Positions 17,302-25,942 of a stretch of DNA of 64,000 bases are shown here, one piece after another. Under the pieces are notes generated by a model. That model was not told where the DNA came from, made no database searches, and saw only the letters and a program-made list of their open reading frames with translations. The stretch is from Actinomycetes bacterium. Lineage in GTDB: Bacteria > Actinomycetota > Acidimicrobiia > Acidimicrobiales > Ilumatobacteraceae. The stretch spans positions 1 to 64,000 of the forward strand of contig JANXUF010000008.1 of assembly GCA_025356335.1 (NCBI GenBank). Direction: 5' to 3'. Each line of letters begins with the position of its first letter. The first letter of the stretch is position 1. The position numbers were made by a program, and so were the translations under genes.

Positions 17302-17778
17302 TCAGGCCGGGACGACTTTCTTGACGGTGACGCGAAGTTCGCCGTTCGGTGCGGCATACCCGACGGTGTTGCCCTCGTGGACGCCGATGAGCGCAGAGCC
17401 GAGCGGCGAGCCAGGGCTGACCACATCGATCGAACCACTTTTTTCCTCCATATGGCCGATCAGGTAGGTCTCGGCCATGTCGTCGTCATCGCCCTCGTAG
17501 ACAATGGTGACGATCGTCCCGACGCCGGCGACGCCCGCCTCCGTGCCTTCGACGATCTCGGCATTCTCGAGGATCGACTCGAGCTGACGCACTCGCGCCT
17601 CCTGCATGCCCTGCTGGTCCTTCGCTGCGTGGTAGTCGCCGTTCTCCTTGAGATCGCCCATTTCGCGGGCCCGTTCGATCAGATTGGCGATCTCGATCCG
17701 GGCGCGCGTCGTGAGGTCCGCATGCTCGGCGGTGAGACGATCGAAGGCCGACTTGGAGAGCTGGTGGGTCTGAGCCAT
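17302..17778 (-). CDS. greA: Transcription elongation factor GreA
   Basis: Cleavage factor of 158 residues that rescues backtracked RNA polymerase. The N-terminal coiled coil is seen (LSKSAFDRLTAEHADLTTRA), with its conserved acidic tip in AREMGDLKENGDYHAAKDQQ. The C-terminal FKBP-like domain ends in SPLGSALIGVHEGNTVGYAA. Size is normal for GreA. The ATG at 17778 begins MAQTHQLSK; a GTG two codons earlier is also in frame. First gene of the greA-hydrolase-ubiB-like unit, 96 bases from the end of leuB. Confidence 0.95.
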   Translation of the reverse strand: MAQTHQLSKSAFDRLTAEHADLTTRARIEIANLIERAREMGDLKENGDYHAAKDQQGMQEARVRQLESILENAEIVEGTEAGVAGVGTIVTIVYEGDDDDMAETYLIGHMEEKSGSIDVVSPGSPLGSALIGVHEGNTVGYAAPNGELRVTVKKVVPA

Positions 17779-17874
17779 AGTCACCAGATCCTACTCGCCA
17801 GCACTTCGTACGACCCGCGAGCGGCCGTGAGGCGACAGCGATCTGGTCGACGACTCGCCGTCCCGGCGAAGCTT

Positions 17875-18861
17875 CTACAGGCGAGCGGCGATCTGGTCGG
17901 CGATCTCCGTCGTCGTCCCGCTCGTCGGTACCGATGCCGCAGACCGGATGCGGTCCGCCGCTGCCGACTCGCCGAGGAAGTCCAGCATCAGTGCTGCGCT
18001 GAGGATCGCAGCCGTCGGGTTTGCCTTGCCGGTACCGACGATGTCCGGTGCTGATCCGTGCACCGGTTCGAACATCGAAGGGCCGGTGCGTGCCGGGTTG
18101 AGGTTCGCAGACGACGCCAGGCCGATACCGCCTGATACGGCGCCGCCCAGATCGGTGAGGATGTCGCCGAACAAGTTGTCGGTGACCACGACGTCGTAGC
18201 GCTGGGGGTCCTGGACGAAATAGATACAGGCGGCATCGACGTGGTTGTAGGCCGTTGCGATCTGCGGGTACTCGGTACGGACCTCGTTGAAGGTCCGTTC
18301 CCAGAGATCACCGGCGAATGTCAGCACATTGGTCTTGTGGACGAGCGTGAGGTGTTTGCGGGGCCGACTGGCGGCCAACTCGAAGGCGTAGCGGATGGCC
18401 CGTTCGACGCCCATCCGCGTGTTCACGCTGCCTTGCGTGGCGACCTCGAACGGCGTTCCCTTGCGCAGCACTCCGCCTTCGCCGGCATAGGAACCCTCGG
18501 TGTTCTCACGGATGACGATGAACTCGTGCGACTCCGACTTCCCGGGCGCCGTGCCGGAAAACGGGCGTTGATTGATGTACAGATCGAGGGAGAAACGCAT
18601 CTTCAGTAACAGCCCGCGCTCGATCACGCCAGGAGGAACGCCCGGCGTCCCGACTGCACCGAGCAGGATGGCGTCGAAGTGGCGCAGCTCGTCGAGGGTG
18701 CTGTCCGAGAGAATCTCACCGTCGTGGAGATAGCGGCCGCCTCCGAGATCGAAGTCCTCCGTATCGATGTCGACACCGGCGGCGCGCACCACCTTGACTG
18801 CCTCGACGGTCACTTCCGGACCGATTCCATCTCCACCGATGACTGCTATGCGATGTGCCAT
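17875..18861 (-). CDS. leuB: 3-isopropylmalate dehydrogenase
   Basis: NAD-dependent oxidative decarboxylase (328 residues) that makes 2-oxoisocaproate in leucine synthesis, and can act on 3-methylmalate in the citramalate route. Family features: [20 protein letters not shown] at the N-terminus, [17 protein letters not shown] (substrate Arg), [15 protein letters not shown], the Lys/Asp residues in VHKTNVL and [16 protein letters not shown], and [20 protein letters not shown] for NAD. It stands alone, with greA below and the P-type ATPase above on the same strand, and no leuCD-like palindrome was found upstream. Confidence 0.95.
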   Translation of the reverse strand: MAHRIAVIGGDGIGPEVTVEAVKVVRAAGVDIDTEDFDLGGGRYLHDGEILSDSTLDELRHFDAILLGAVGTPGVPPGVIERGLLLKMRFSLDLYINQRPFSGTAPGKSESHEFIVIRENTEGSYAGEGGVLRKGTPFEVATQGSVNTRMGVERAIRYAFELAASRPRKHLTLVHKTNVLTFAGDLWERTFNEVRTEYPQIATAYNHVDAACIYFVQDPQRYDVVVTDNLFGDILTDLGGAVSGGIGLASSANLNPARTGPSMFEPVHGSAPDIVGTGKANPTAAILSAALMLDFLGESAAADRIRSAASVPTSGTTTEIADQIAARL

Positions 18862-18937
18862 AAGCGCATGACGGTAGCCGCAGACCGCACCACCGACCAC
18901 GATGCTTCTGCCGCCGACGTCGTCGGCCGAGTTCGGG

Positions 18938-21355
18938 CTAACCCATCGGGTGGAAGTGTGACCAGACTCGGTCGCTCAACTTCTGACCGATCAGCAGGAG
19001 GGGATAGCCGGCGGCGATGAAGACCGCTGCGAGCCCGTACGCCCAGTTCCGGGTGACCGGCAGCAGGAAGTAGTTGCGGCCGGCAGGGATCAGGAAGATC
19101 AGCGCCATCAGCGTCGCCATCGTCGACAGCAGTGTGAGGCGCAGCATGTTCATCGGCCGGGCAACCCGGTAGAGGTTCATCAGCGCGATCGAGCCGGCCA
19201 CCAGCACGGCGATGCCGCTCGCCTCGGTGTGGTGGTTGATGAGCTTTCCGTCGACGAGTTGCCATGTCGAGCGCGGATCGATCGAATGCGCCGACTGCAG
19301 GATGGAGAAGATCGTCATCGTCAACGCGGCGATGACGAGCCCAGCGGGAATGGCCGAACCGAGCACCCGCCTGAGGAACCCCGGCGTGACCCGGTCGGCG
19401 TTCGATTCGAGGGCCAGGAAGAACGCAGGGATACCGATCGTGAACCAACTGAGGATCGTCAGGTGGCGCGGGAGCAGCGGATAGGTCACGGCGAACACGC
19501 CTGTCAATACGGACAGCACGAGCGAGTAGATCGTCTTGGTGAGGAACAGGCTGGCGACGCGTTCGATGTTGTTGATGACGCGACGGCCTTCGGCGACGAC
19601 TGCCGGCAACGCCGAGAAGTTCGAGTCGAGCAGGACGAGTTGGGCGACGCTGCGGGTCGCCTCGCTGCCGGACGCCATGGCGATGCCGCAGTTGGCGTCC
19701 TTCAGGGCGAGCACGTCGTTGACGCCGTCACCGGTCATCGCCACGGTATGACCACGATGCTGCAACGCCTTGACCATCGAACGCTTCTGATGCGGAGTCA
19801 CCCGGCCGAAGACGGACGTCGCCTCGACGGCGTCAGCGAGCACGTCGATGTCGTCATCGGTCGGCAGCGTGTTGGCATCGACACTCGAATCCCACCCTTC
19901 GAGCCCGGCGCGGCGGGCGACTGCCGAGACGGTCACCGGGTTGTCACCGGAGATGACTTTGATGATCACGCCCTGATCGGCGAAATACTGCAGCGTCTCG
20001 GCGGCGTCGGAGCGGACGATGTCCTCGAGCAGTACGAGCGCGGCTGCGGTGATCGCCGGCAGCGTCTCCTGGCCGTCGATGATCGATGCGTCGCTGTGGG
20101 CCAGCACGAGCACTCTGCTGCCTTCTGCGGCATCATCGTTCACCTGCTTGCGGATCTCCCCTGCGAAGTCGTCCTGCAGCACGTTCTCCGGCGCCCCGAG
20201 TACCCAGGTTCCATGGCCGTCGAACGACATCGCACTCCACTTGCGTCGCGACGAGAACGGCACCTTGGCGTTGGCTTTCCACCTCGGATCGGTGGGATAG
20301 GCGGTGCGGACGGCGATGAGTGTGGCGTTCGGGTCGGTGTCGGTGTTGGCCACAGCGGCGAGCGCCGCCAGTACCTCCTCCTCCGACGTGTAGTCGAGAT
20401 GACGGATATGCGAGACCGCCAGCGTGCCCTCGGTGATCGTGCCCGTCTTGTCGGCGCACAGCACGTCGACCCGTGCGAGCACCTCGATCGCCGGCAGCTC
20501 CTGCACGAGGCAGCGGTGTTTCGCCAACCGCACGACCCCGACGGCAAAGGCGACGCTCGTCATCAGCACGAGACCCTCTGGGACCATGCCGATCAATCCG
20601 CTCGCCGTCTTGACGATCGCCTCGCGCCAGCCCTGGTCGAGCCGCAGGAACTGACTCGAGGCGAGCAGCAGTCCGACAGGGATCATCGCCCAGCCGACCC
20701 ATGTGACGATGCGGTTGACATCGTTTCGCAGCGGTGAATTGACGAGGGTGAAGCGCTTTGCCTCCTCGGCGAGTTTCGCTGCGTAGTTGTCGGCACCGAC
20801 CTTGGTGATGACGATGCGGCCAGTCCCGGCGACGACGGCGCTGCCGGAGAGCACCTCGTCGTCGACCTCCTTGACGATCGGATCGGCCTCGCCCGTCAAC
20901 AGTGATTCATCGATCTCGAGGTTGTCGCGTGCCAGCACCCTGCCATCGGCGACGACCTGCGCACCAGCCCGCAATTCGACGACATCGTCGAGTACGAGTC
21001 GGTTGACGGCGATCTCCGTGACCTGACCGTCGCGAACGACCCTGGCCTTCGGGGCGCTGACGACGCTCAGTTTGTCGAGTGTGTTCTTGGCGCGCAGTTC
21101 CTGAACGACGCCGATGACACTGTTGGCGACGATGACACCGGCGAACAGTGCGTCCTTCGGCGAGTTGGCGAGGACGACCAACGCTGCGAGAATCGCCACG
21201 ATCAGGTTGACCGGCGTGAAGACGTTGGCCATGACGATCTGCTTGACCGTGCGTGTCGGTGCCGAAGGGATGGCATTGACCTTGCCGTTGGCGATCCGCT
21301 CCGCCACCTGCGCCGATGTGAGGCCGCCTTCGAGGTCGATGTCGGTCGCGGTCAT
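18938..21355 (-). CDS. P-type cation-transporting ATPase (CtpE-like)
   Basis: Membrane ATPase of 805 residues. The actuator motif is ESLLTGEADPIVKEV, the phosphorylation site LCADKTGTITEG, the nucleotide domain carries KRSMVKALQHRGHTVAMTGDGVNDVLALKDANCGIAM (hinge motif, TGDGVND) across about residues 520-560, and GMVPEGLVLMTSVAFAVGVV replaces the heavy-metal CPC motif. This pattern resembles mycobacterial CtpE, a calcium importer, and differs from copper or zinc pumps; the ion is therefore likely Ca2+ or Mg2+, not proven. There is no N-terminal metal-binding domain. About eight to ten membrane segments are visible, the last four near the C-terminus. Confidence 0.88.
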   Translation of the reverse strand: MTATDIDLEGGLTSAQVAERIANGKVNAIPSAPTRTVKQIVMANVFTPVNLIVAILAALVVLANSPKDALFAGVIVANSVIGVVQELRAKNTLDKLSVVSAPKARVVRDGQVTEIAVNRLVLDDVVELRAGAQVVADGRVLARDNLEIDESLLTGEADPIVKEVDDEVLSGSAVVAGTGRIVITKVGADNYAAKLAEEAKRFTLVNSPLRNDVNRIVTWVGWAMIPVGLLLASSQFLRLDQGWREAIVKTASGLIGMVPEGLVLMTSVAFAVGVVRLAKHRCLVQELPAIEVLARVDVLCADKTGTITEGTLAVSHIRHLDYTSEEEVLAALAAVANTDTDPNATLIAVRTAYPTDPRWKANAKVPFSSRRKWSAMSFDGHGTWVLGAPENVLQDDFAGEIRKQVNDDAAEGSRVLVLAHSDASIIDGQETLPAITAAALVLLEDIVRSDAAETLQYFADQGVIIKVISGDNPVTVSAVARRAGLEGWDSSVDANTLPTDDDIDVLADAVEATSVFGRVTPHQKRSMVKALQHRGHTVAMTGDGVNDVLALKDANCGIAMASGSEATRSVAQLVLLDSNFSALPAVVAEGRRVINNIERVASLFLTKTIYSLVLSVLTGVFAVTYPLLPRHLTILSWFTIGIPAFFLALESNADRVTPGFLRRVLGSAIPAGLVIAALTMTIFSILQSAHSIDPRSTWQLVDGKLINHHTEASGIAVLVAGSIALMNLYRVARPMNMLRLTLLSTMATLMALIFLIPAGRNYFLLPVTRNWAYGLAAVFIAAGYPLLLIGQKLSDRVWSHFHPMG

Positions 21356-21463
21356 GACATCCCACGGTACTCGGCGGCGGTCTCAGCAACCCTTCAGTGG
21401 TCAGCGCGACTCGCGCCGGTGTCCGTTCGGCTGTCGGGTGGGCCGAACGGCCATACTCGATGG

Positions 21464-22579
21464 ATGTACGTCGACGAAGTAGAGCTGCGTGTCATTCGTA
21501 TCCCACTGCGCACCCCGTTCAAGACATCCTTCGGCGTCGAGACCGAACGTGTCGTGGTGTTGGCGACCGTTCGCGCTGACGGCGTCGAGGGCTACGGCGA
21601 AGGAGTGATGGACCCGCTGCCCGCATACCGCGAAGAGACGATCGCCGGCGCGCTGCAGATCCTCCGCAATGCGGTCGTCCCCGACGTGCTGGCCAACGAG
21701 GTGAAGCACCCAGACGAACTGGTGACCAGGTGGGGCCGTTGGCGCGGGAACCCGATGGCCAAGACGACGCTCGAACTGGCGGTCTGGGATTGCTACGCCC
21801 GTCAATTGGACGTGCCGCTGTACACGCTCGTCGGCGGTTCGATCGATCCGGCGCTCGGTGGCGTCGAGGTCGGGGCGAGCCTCGGCATGAACTCGATCGC
21901 CGACACCGTCGAGTCGGTCAGCGTCCATGTCGAGCAGGGTTACCGCCGCATCAAGTTGAAGATCGAACCCGGCTGGGACGTCGAGTTGCTCGCCGCTGTG
22001 CGTGACAGGCATCCGGACATCGAACTGACCGTCGACGCCAACTCGGCGTACACACTCGCCGACATCGGTGTGCTCAGAGAGATCGACCAATTCGGGCTGC
22101 ACTACATCGAACAGCCGCTGCACTGGGACGACCTCACCGACCATGCGACGTTGGCACCGCAACTGGCAACGGCGATCTGCCTGGACGAGACGTTGACGTC
22201 GCCGGCACGGACACGGTCGGCACTCGATCTGCAGGCGTGCAAGGTCGTCAACGTCAAGGTCGGCCGCGTCGGCGGGCTCGCAGCGGTCCAGCAGATCAGC
22301 GAACTCTGCGTCAGCCGTGACGTCCCGATGTGGTGCGGTGGCATGCTCGAAACCGGCATCGGCAGGGCGCACAACATCCACATCGCCACGATGCCGGGTT
22401 TCGTCTACCCAGGTGACACGGCCTCGGCGAGCAGGACGTTCACACGCGATATCACCGAGCAGCAGTTGGAGGCAACCGACGGGATCATGTCGGTTCCCGC
22501 CGGTGCAGGGATCGGCGTCACGCTCGACAGGGCGTTCCTCGACAGCCTGACCGAATCGGTCGAGGTCGTCCGGCGGTGA
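21464..22579 (+). CDS. Enolase-superfamily racemase (o-succinylbenzoate synthase/N-succinylamino acid racemase type)
   Basis: Enolase-superfamily protein of 371 residues. The catalytic pair is the KxK of YRRIKLKIEPGW, metal ligands are in LTVDANSAY, YIEQPLHW and CLDETLTS, and the general base Lys is in KVVNVKVGRVGG. MWCGGMLETGIGRAHN is typical of the MenC/N-acylamino acid racemase group. It could be the menaquinone enzyme MenC, but the overlapping GNAT gene downstream mirrors the Geobacillus pair in which N-succinylamino acid racemase and a succinyltransferase act on D-amino acids; no other men genes are near. The ATG at 21464 is chosen because the alignment with the family starts at YVDEVELRVI. 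Confidence 0.85.
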   Translation: MYVDEVELRVIRIPLRTPFKTSFGVETERVVVLATVRADGVEGYGEGVMDPLPAYREETIAGALQILRNAVVPDVLANEVKHPDELVTRWGRWRGNPMAKTTLELAVWDCYARQLDVPLYTLVGGSIDPALGGVEVGASLGMNSIADTVESVSVHVEQGYRRIKLKIEPGWDVELLAAVRDRHPDIELTVDANSAYTLADIGVLREIDQFGLHYIEQPLHWDDLTDHATLAPQLATAICLDETLTSPARTRSALDLQACKVVNVKVGRVGGLAAVQQISELCVSRDVPMWCGGMLETGIGRAHNIHIATMPGFVYPGDTASASRTFTRDITEQQLEATDGIMSVPAGAGIGVTLDRAFLDSLTESVEVVRR

Positions 22580-23247
22580 CCATCGAGTTCCGCACATTGA
22601 CGATGGCGGCGGAACTCGCCGATCTGCCTGCTTTCGAGCAACGCATCTGGGGCGTGGGTGACGGCGTCTCGCTGCACATGCTGGTGGCGACGATCGCCGA
22701 GGGCGGCATGGCGATCGGCGCCTACGACGACGGCCGCCTCGTCGGTTCCGTGTACGGGTTCCGGACCTTCGAAGCCGGCGTGCTGCACTCGCATTACATG
22801 GCAGTCGATCCTGCGTTCCGCCGGGGCGGGCTCGGCTCGCAGCTCAAACGGCGTCAACGGGATTGGTGCCTCGAACGGGGGATCGGGGCGATGCGCTGGA
22901 CGTTCGACCCGCTACAACTGAACAACGCCCACTTGAACCTGCACACCCTCGGAGCAGTGGGTGTGGCGTACCACGAAGATCACTACGGGGCCCTCGGTGG
23001 CATCAACGGCAACGTGCCGAGCGACCGTTTGACCGTGCAGTGGGACTTCGTCGGACCTCGGTTCTGCGGAAACCAAGCGGCCGCCGTCGAGGTCCCCGCC
23101 GTGTGCACCGAAGAGATCGCGGCGTCGGCCGAAGCGGCGGTCTTCGCCAGACTGGCAGTCCGCCGACAGATGAAACCGCTGCTGTCACAGGGCTGGCGGG
23201 TGACGGCGATCGACCGCGACAGCCGCGTCTACACCCTCAGCAAGTGA
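22576..23247 (+). CDS. GNAT family acyltransferase, probable partner of the racemase
   Basis: Protein of 223 residues with the GNAT acyl-CoA-binding core: HSHYMAVDPAFRRGGLGSQLKRRQRDWCLERG contains the RRGGLGSQL pyrophosphate loop, and MRWTFDPLQLNNAHLNLHTLG is typical of the group that sits beside N-succinylamino acid racemases. The known role there is succinyl transfer from succinyl-CoA to D-amino acids. The GTG start at 22576 overlaps the racemase stop by four bases (GTGA), so both are probably translated together. No M20-type desuccinylase, the third partner, is in the window. Confidence 0.8.
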   Translation: MTIEFRTLTMAAELADLPAFEQRIWGVGDGVSLHMLVATIAEGGMAIGAYDDGRLVGSVYGFRTFEAGVLHSHYMAVDPAFRRGGLGSQLKRRQRDWCLERGIGAMRWTFDPLQLNNAHLNLHTLGAVGVAYHEDHYGALGGINGNVPSDRLTVQWDFVGPRFCGNQAAAVEVPAVCTEEIAASAEAAVFARLAVRRQMKPLLSQGWRVTAIDRDSRVYTLSK

Positions 23248-23331
23248 CAACGATGCAGCTGTCGACTCGCCGAGGGGCGGGTCCGCTCGATGCCCAACAG
23301 CGTCAGAGGAACCACCATCCGTAGCTGATCA

Positions 23332-23363
23332 CGTGAATTTCTACGCTCGACCTTGCATTCACG
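23332..23363 (+). promoter_or_regulatory. Leader of the branched-chain amino-acid ABC operon with an inverted repeat
   Basis: In the 182-base gap before the ABC transporter genes, CGTGAAT (23332-23338) and ATTCACG (23357-23363) are perfect complements separated by 18 bases. The spacing fits a regulator site. No convincing -35/-10 pair was recognised. Confidence 0.3.
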
Positions 23364-23429
23364 AAGCCCGTCGTTTAACGTGCGATTCAGCGACTTTGTG
23401 TCGTTTGTCACTACCGGCTTGGGGGTTGG

Positions 23430-24188
23430 GTGGGGGTACTCGAAGTTTCTGAAGTATCAGTCCGCTTCGGCGGCGTCACCGCGCTCGACTCGTTGTCCTT
23501 CGCCGTCGAGGCCGGCCAGATCTGCGGATTGATCGGCCCGAACGGGGCCGGCAAGACGACGATGTTCAACGTCATCAGCCGGATCTACAACCCGACGGGC
23601 GGCTCGATCACCTTCGACGGTAACGACGTCCTCCGCACGAGGGCATCGACGATCTCCCGCATCGGCATCTTCCGCACCTTCCAGAACCTCGCACTGTGGC
23701 CGGGAATGACCGTGCTGGACAACGTGATGGTCGGTGCCCACACCAAGTCCCACGGGAATGCGGTGTCGTCGTCGTTCCGCGTCGGCTCACGGGGCGAGGA
23801 GAAACGAGTCGCCGTCCGAGCGTATGAACTGCTCGAGGAACTGGAACTGACGGACGTCGCCTTCCGGCCGGCCGCCGGGCTGCCGTTCGGCACGCTCAAG
23901 CGCATCGAAATCGCCCGCGCCCTTGCCGGCCAACCACGGATGCTGATGCTCGACGAACCGGCGAGCGGACTGACCCACAGCGAAGTGGACGTGCTGGCAG
24001 CGCTCATCAAACGTATTCGAACGGACTACGGGCTGACGATCCTGCTCGTCGAACATCACATGGCGATGGTCATGGGAATCTCTGACCACGTCGTGGTGCT
24101 GGATTTCGGCCGCCGGATCGCCGAGGGCACGCCTGCGCAGATTTCCCGTGACCCACGCGTCATCGAGGCGTACCTGGGAGAGTCGTGA
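23430..24188 (+). CDS. Branched-chain amino-acid ABC transporter ATP-binding protein (LivG-like)
   Basis: ATPase subunit of 252 residues. Walker A GLIGPNGAGKTTMFNV, Q-loop near RTFQNLALWPGMTVLDNVMV, and Walker B LMLDEPASGLTHSE with H-loop VEHHMAMVM are all seen. The signature reads LPFGTLKRIEIARAL where LSGGxxR is usual; this degenerate form is seen in LivG proteins. First of five tightly packed genes encoding a complete branched-chain amino-acid (or amide) uptake system. GTG start at 23430; a stop-overlap (GTGA) links it to the next gene. Confidence 0.92.
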   Translation: MGVLEVSEVSVRFGGVTALDSLSFAVEAGQICGLIGPNGAGKTTMFNVISRIYNPTGGSITFDGNDVLRTRASTISRIGIFRTFQNLALWPGMTVLDNVMVGAHTKSHGNAVSSSFRVGSRGEEKRVAVRAYELLEELELTDVAFRPAAGLPFGTLKRIEIARALAGQPRMLMLDEPASGLTHSEVDVLAALIKRIRTDYGLTILLVEHHMAMVMGISDHVVVLDFGRRIAEGTPAQISRDPRVIEAYLGES

Positions 24189-24898
24189 CGGACACGATGC
24201 TCCACGTCGACGGCCTGCATGCCTCGTACGGCCCGATCGAGGTACTGCACGGTGTCGACTTCCACGTCGATGTCGGTGAGGTCGTCGTCATCCTCGGGGC
24301 GAATGGCGCCGGCAAGACAACGACGCTGCGGGCGATCTGCCAGATGATCGACACCAAAGGATCGATCCAACTCGGCGGTGAGACGATCAACGGTCGTTCG
24401 ACGACGGAGATCGCCAGACGCGGGGTCGCCCACGTTCCCCAAGGTCGTGGAACACTCACCGACCTCTCCGTCGAGGACAACCTGCTGGCCGGTGCCTACA
24501 CACGCAAGGACGGCGAGGTTCGCGCTGACATCGATCGGTGGTTCACCACCTTCCCGAGATTGCAGGAACGGCGCGATCAGCATGCCGGCAGCCTGTCAGG
24601 CGGCGAACAGCAGATGCTCGCCGTTGCCAGGGCACTGATGTCACGGCCGAAACTGCTGCTGCTCGACGAACCGTCGCTCGGTCTCGCTCCGCTGATCGTC
24701 AAGAGCCTGTTCGCCCAGTTCGCCCAGATGAACCAGACGGACGGACTGACGATCTTGGTGGTCGAACAGAACGCCAACATCGCTCTCGACATCGCCCACC
24801 GGGCCTACGTGCTCGAGGCTGGCCAGACCGTCTTGACCGGAACTGCCGACGAACTGCGTCATGACGACGCCGTTCGCAAGGCCTACCTGGGGTATTGA
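24185..24898 (+). CDS. Branched-chain amino-acid ABC transporter ATP-binding protein (LivF-like)
   Basis: Second ATPase of 237 residues, pairing with the LivG-like subunit. Walker A VILGANGAGKTTTLRA, Q-loop region GVAHVPQGRGTLTDLSVEDNL, signature SLSGGEQQMLAVARAL, Walker B LLLLDEPSLGLAPL and H-loop VVEQNANIALD are complete. VPQGR after the Q loop is a LivF hallmark. It starts with GTG inside the stop of the previous gene and ends nine bases before the LivH-like gene. Confidence 0.93.
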   Translation: MTDTMLHVDGLHASYGPIEVLHGVDFHVDVGEVVVILGANGAGKTTTLRAICQMIDTKGSIQLGGETINGRSTTEIARRGVAHVPQGRGTLTDLSVEDNLLAGAYTRKDGEVRADIDRWFTTFPRLQERRDQHAGSLSGGEQQMLAVARALMSRPKLLLLDEPSLGLAPLIVKSLFAQFAQMNQTDGLTILVVEQNANIALDIAHRAYVLEAGQTVLTGTADELRHDDAVRKAYLGY

Positions 24899-24907
24899 GG
24901 AGACATC

Positions 24908-25942
24908 GTGAGCACGACGCAATCCGTCAACGAGTCGATCGGCAAGGGCTATGCCGCGCTCGGAAGGCTCGGCCAGAAGCGCATCATTAGCATCGGAGCA
25001 CTCGTCGCGGTGCTCGCCGCCTTCAGCGTCATCGTCGCTGTCCAGCATGGCTTCACGCTGTTCCTGCAGCGAATATTCGACGGGCTGAGCAACGGCTTCA
25101 TCTACGCGGCGATGGCAATGGCGCTCGTGCTGATCTACAAGGCGACCACCGTCGTCAACTTCGCCCAAGGGGAGATGGCGATGTTCGGCACCTTCATCGC
25201 CTACGTGTTCGGCCATAGTCTCGGCATCCCCACGCCGTTGGCGATCATTTTGGCGATGCTCGCCTCTGCACTCGGTGCGGCGGGGATCGAACGAGTGCTG
25301 ATCCGGCCGTTCGATCCTCGTAACCATCTCGCCGTCACGATCGTGACACTCGGGCTGTTCTTGATCCTCAATTCGCTCGCTGGTGTCATCTGGGCATATG
25401 ACAACCGGGCGTTTCCGTCGCCGTTCCCAGGACGGAACAGGAGCTTCTCGGTGTTCGGCGCCAACCTCGAGTGGGCCAACCTGTTCACGTGGCTCACCGT
25501 GCTCGCGGCAGTGCTGCTGGTCTCACTGCTGCTCAGCCGCACGAAGATCGGCTTGGCGTTTCGTTCGGTGTCGAACAGCCTCGAATCGAGCGAGCTCCTC
25601 GGAATCCACATCGGCCGCACGCTGCAATTCGGTTGGGCGCTGGCTGCGGCGGTCGGCACGCTTGCCGGGACGATGATCGCCCGCACGACACTGCTCGAGC
25701 CGAACTTCATGGGTCGCGTACTGATCTATTCGTTTGCCGCTGCGACGCTCGGCGGACTCGACAGTCTCGGCGGTGCCGTTGTTGCCGGCATCGTCATCGG
25801 CCTCGTGCAGACGATGTCTGGCGGCTATATCGGTTTCATCGGTTCGGACCTCGCCCCGACGGTTGCACTCGTCGTCATCGTCGGGGTACTGCTGGTCAGA
25901 CCGAGTGGCCTGTTCGGCAGCAAACGGGTGGAGCGAGTCTGA
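24908..25942 (+). CDS. Branched-chain amino-acid ABC transporter permease (LivH-like)
   Basis: Membrane permease of 344 residues with about eight to nine helices. GLSNGFIYAAMAMALVLIYK and VVNFAQGEMAMFGTF are the LivH family opening; GIHIGRTLQFGWALAAAVGT and AATLGGLDSLGGAVVAGI form the coupling-loop region that docks the ATPases. A soluble N-terminal extension of roughly 30 residues precedes the first helix. The start is a GTG preceded by a GAGGAG site, and the TGA overlaps the ATG of the next permease by one base. Confidence 0.92.
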   Translation: MSTTQSVNESIGKGYAALGRLGQKRIISIGALVAVLAAFSVIVAVQHGFTLFLQRIFDGLSNGFIYAAMAMALVLIYKATTVVNFAQGEMAMFGTFIAYVFGHSLGIPTPLAIILAMLASALGAAGIERVLIRPFDPRNHLAVTIVTLGLFLILNSLAGVIWAYDNRAFPSPFPGRNRSFSVFGANLEWANLFTWLTVLAAVLLVSLLLSRTKIGLAFRSVSNSLESSELLGIHIGRTLQFGWALAAAVGTLAGTMIARTTLLEPNFMGRVLIYSFAAATLGGLDSLGGAVVAGIVIGLVQTMSGGYIGFIGSDLAPTVALVVIVGVLLVRPSGLFGSKRVERV

